From contig CM065168.1 of NCBI GenBank assembly GCA_033026295.1, positions 37,894,875-37,958,874 of the forward strand: a stretch of 64,000 nucleotides of DNA, in the 5' to 3' direction. Numbering within the stretch: the first letter of the stretch is position 1; each line of letters begins with the position of its first letter. Of this stretch, positions 63,908-64,000 are shown one piece after another. The translations under genes and the position numbers were made by a program. Under the pieces are notes generated by a model that was given only the letters and a program-made list of their open reading frames with translations, made no database searches and was not told the DNA's origin. This stretch comes from Channa striata. Taxonomy: Eukaryota; Chordata; Actinopteri; Anabantiformes; Channidae.

Positions 63908-64000
63908 CTGAACTGGGACACAAACTCTGGACGAAGGCAGTGTCAATATCAGCAAGTAAGTTTAAAGATTTACTAGATTATCACGTAACCTAGGTGTTTA

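Larger units (their letters stand above)
61492..63963 (-). repeat. Tandem segmental duplication, 1236-bp unit
   Basis: Positions 61492-62671 and 62728-63907 align at a constant offset of 1236 bp (small indels only), covering one SEA cassette and its introns. The intron part recurs a third time at 63907-64000, after a deletion of about 400 bp, where it meets the window end. So at least one further upstream cassette is expected outside the window. Confidence 0.85.

Overview
The window looks like chromosomal DNA of a teleost fish, probably a percomorph. The evidence is intron-split genes with GT-AG splice sites, AT-rich intergenic DNA, and a typical fish transposon load: Rex1, L2/Maui-type and L1/Tx1-type LINEs, Tc1-like DNA transposons, a hAT-Charlie element, BEL/Pao gag, retroviral pol remains and a tRNA-derived SINE. 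There are no bacterial-type operons, CRISPR arrays or convincing RNA genes. Most of the 64 kb is transposon or unassigned non-coding DNA. The interesting content is a minus-strand set of mucin-like genes. Gene names below are positional because I do not recognise orthologues. || Layout: 1-2.9 kb, decayed L2 and Rex1-like LINE pieces. 6.0-9.3 kb, a dispersed repeat, a TTAGGG-like minisatellite, a BEL/Pao gag remnant and a Tc1 remnant. 12.5-20.8 kb, mucin-like gene M1 (minus strand): signal peptide exon, 2.8-kb Thr/Ser-rich exon, SEA-like domain exons, then after a Tc1 element with an L2 nested inside it, a membrane-proximal SEA-like domain and a hydrophobic C-terminal tail. M1 has a nonsense codon, four indels and an unbridged reading frame, so it is probably a pseudogene here. 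25.2-29.0 kb, mucin-like gene M3: signal exon plus an intact 2.2-kb Thr/Ser exon with an in-frame 753-bp internal duplication. 29.5-32.6 kb, a nearly full-length dead Rex1. 32.6-46.6 kb, mostly unassigned non-coding DNA. 46.6-50.8 kb, LINE, SINE and retroviral remains. 51.4-52.2 kb, an internally deleted hAT-Charlie element with a perfect 8-bp target duplication. 53.6-54.6 kb, Rex1 and L1-like fragments. 55.96-64 kb and beyond, mucin-like gene M2 (minus strand, running in from beyond the window end), in which every exon I could define joins in frame. || How it fits together: M1 and M2 share the same last exons, identical in length and phase (62, 149 and 89 bp), and encode secreted or surface proteins made of Pro/Thr/Ser linkers, SEA-like domains and a C-terminal hydrophobic segment (GPI-signal-like or a very short-tailed membrane anchor). 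In M2 the SEA-like unit is a three-exon cassette (linker exon phase 1 to 0; 65-bp exon phase 0 to 2; 185-bp exon phase 2 to 1). The cassette is phase-symmetric overall, so it can be copied without breaking the frame. Three intact cassettes, one wrecked one and the terminal SEA-like domain are visible, and the two most upstream are recent near-identical tandem copies. This expanding SEA-cassette family is the best candidate in the window for something undescribed. All gene models rest on splice-site logic and frame consistency, not on transcripts.
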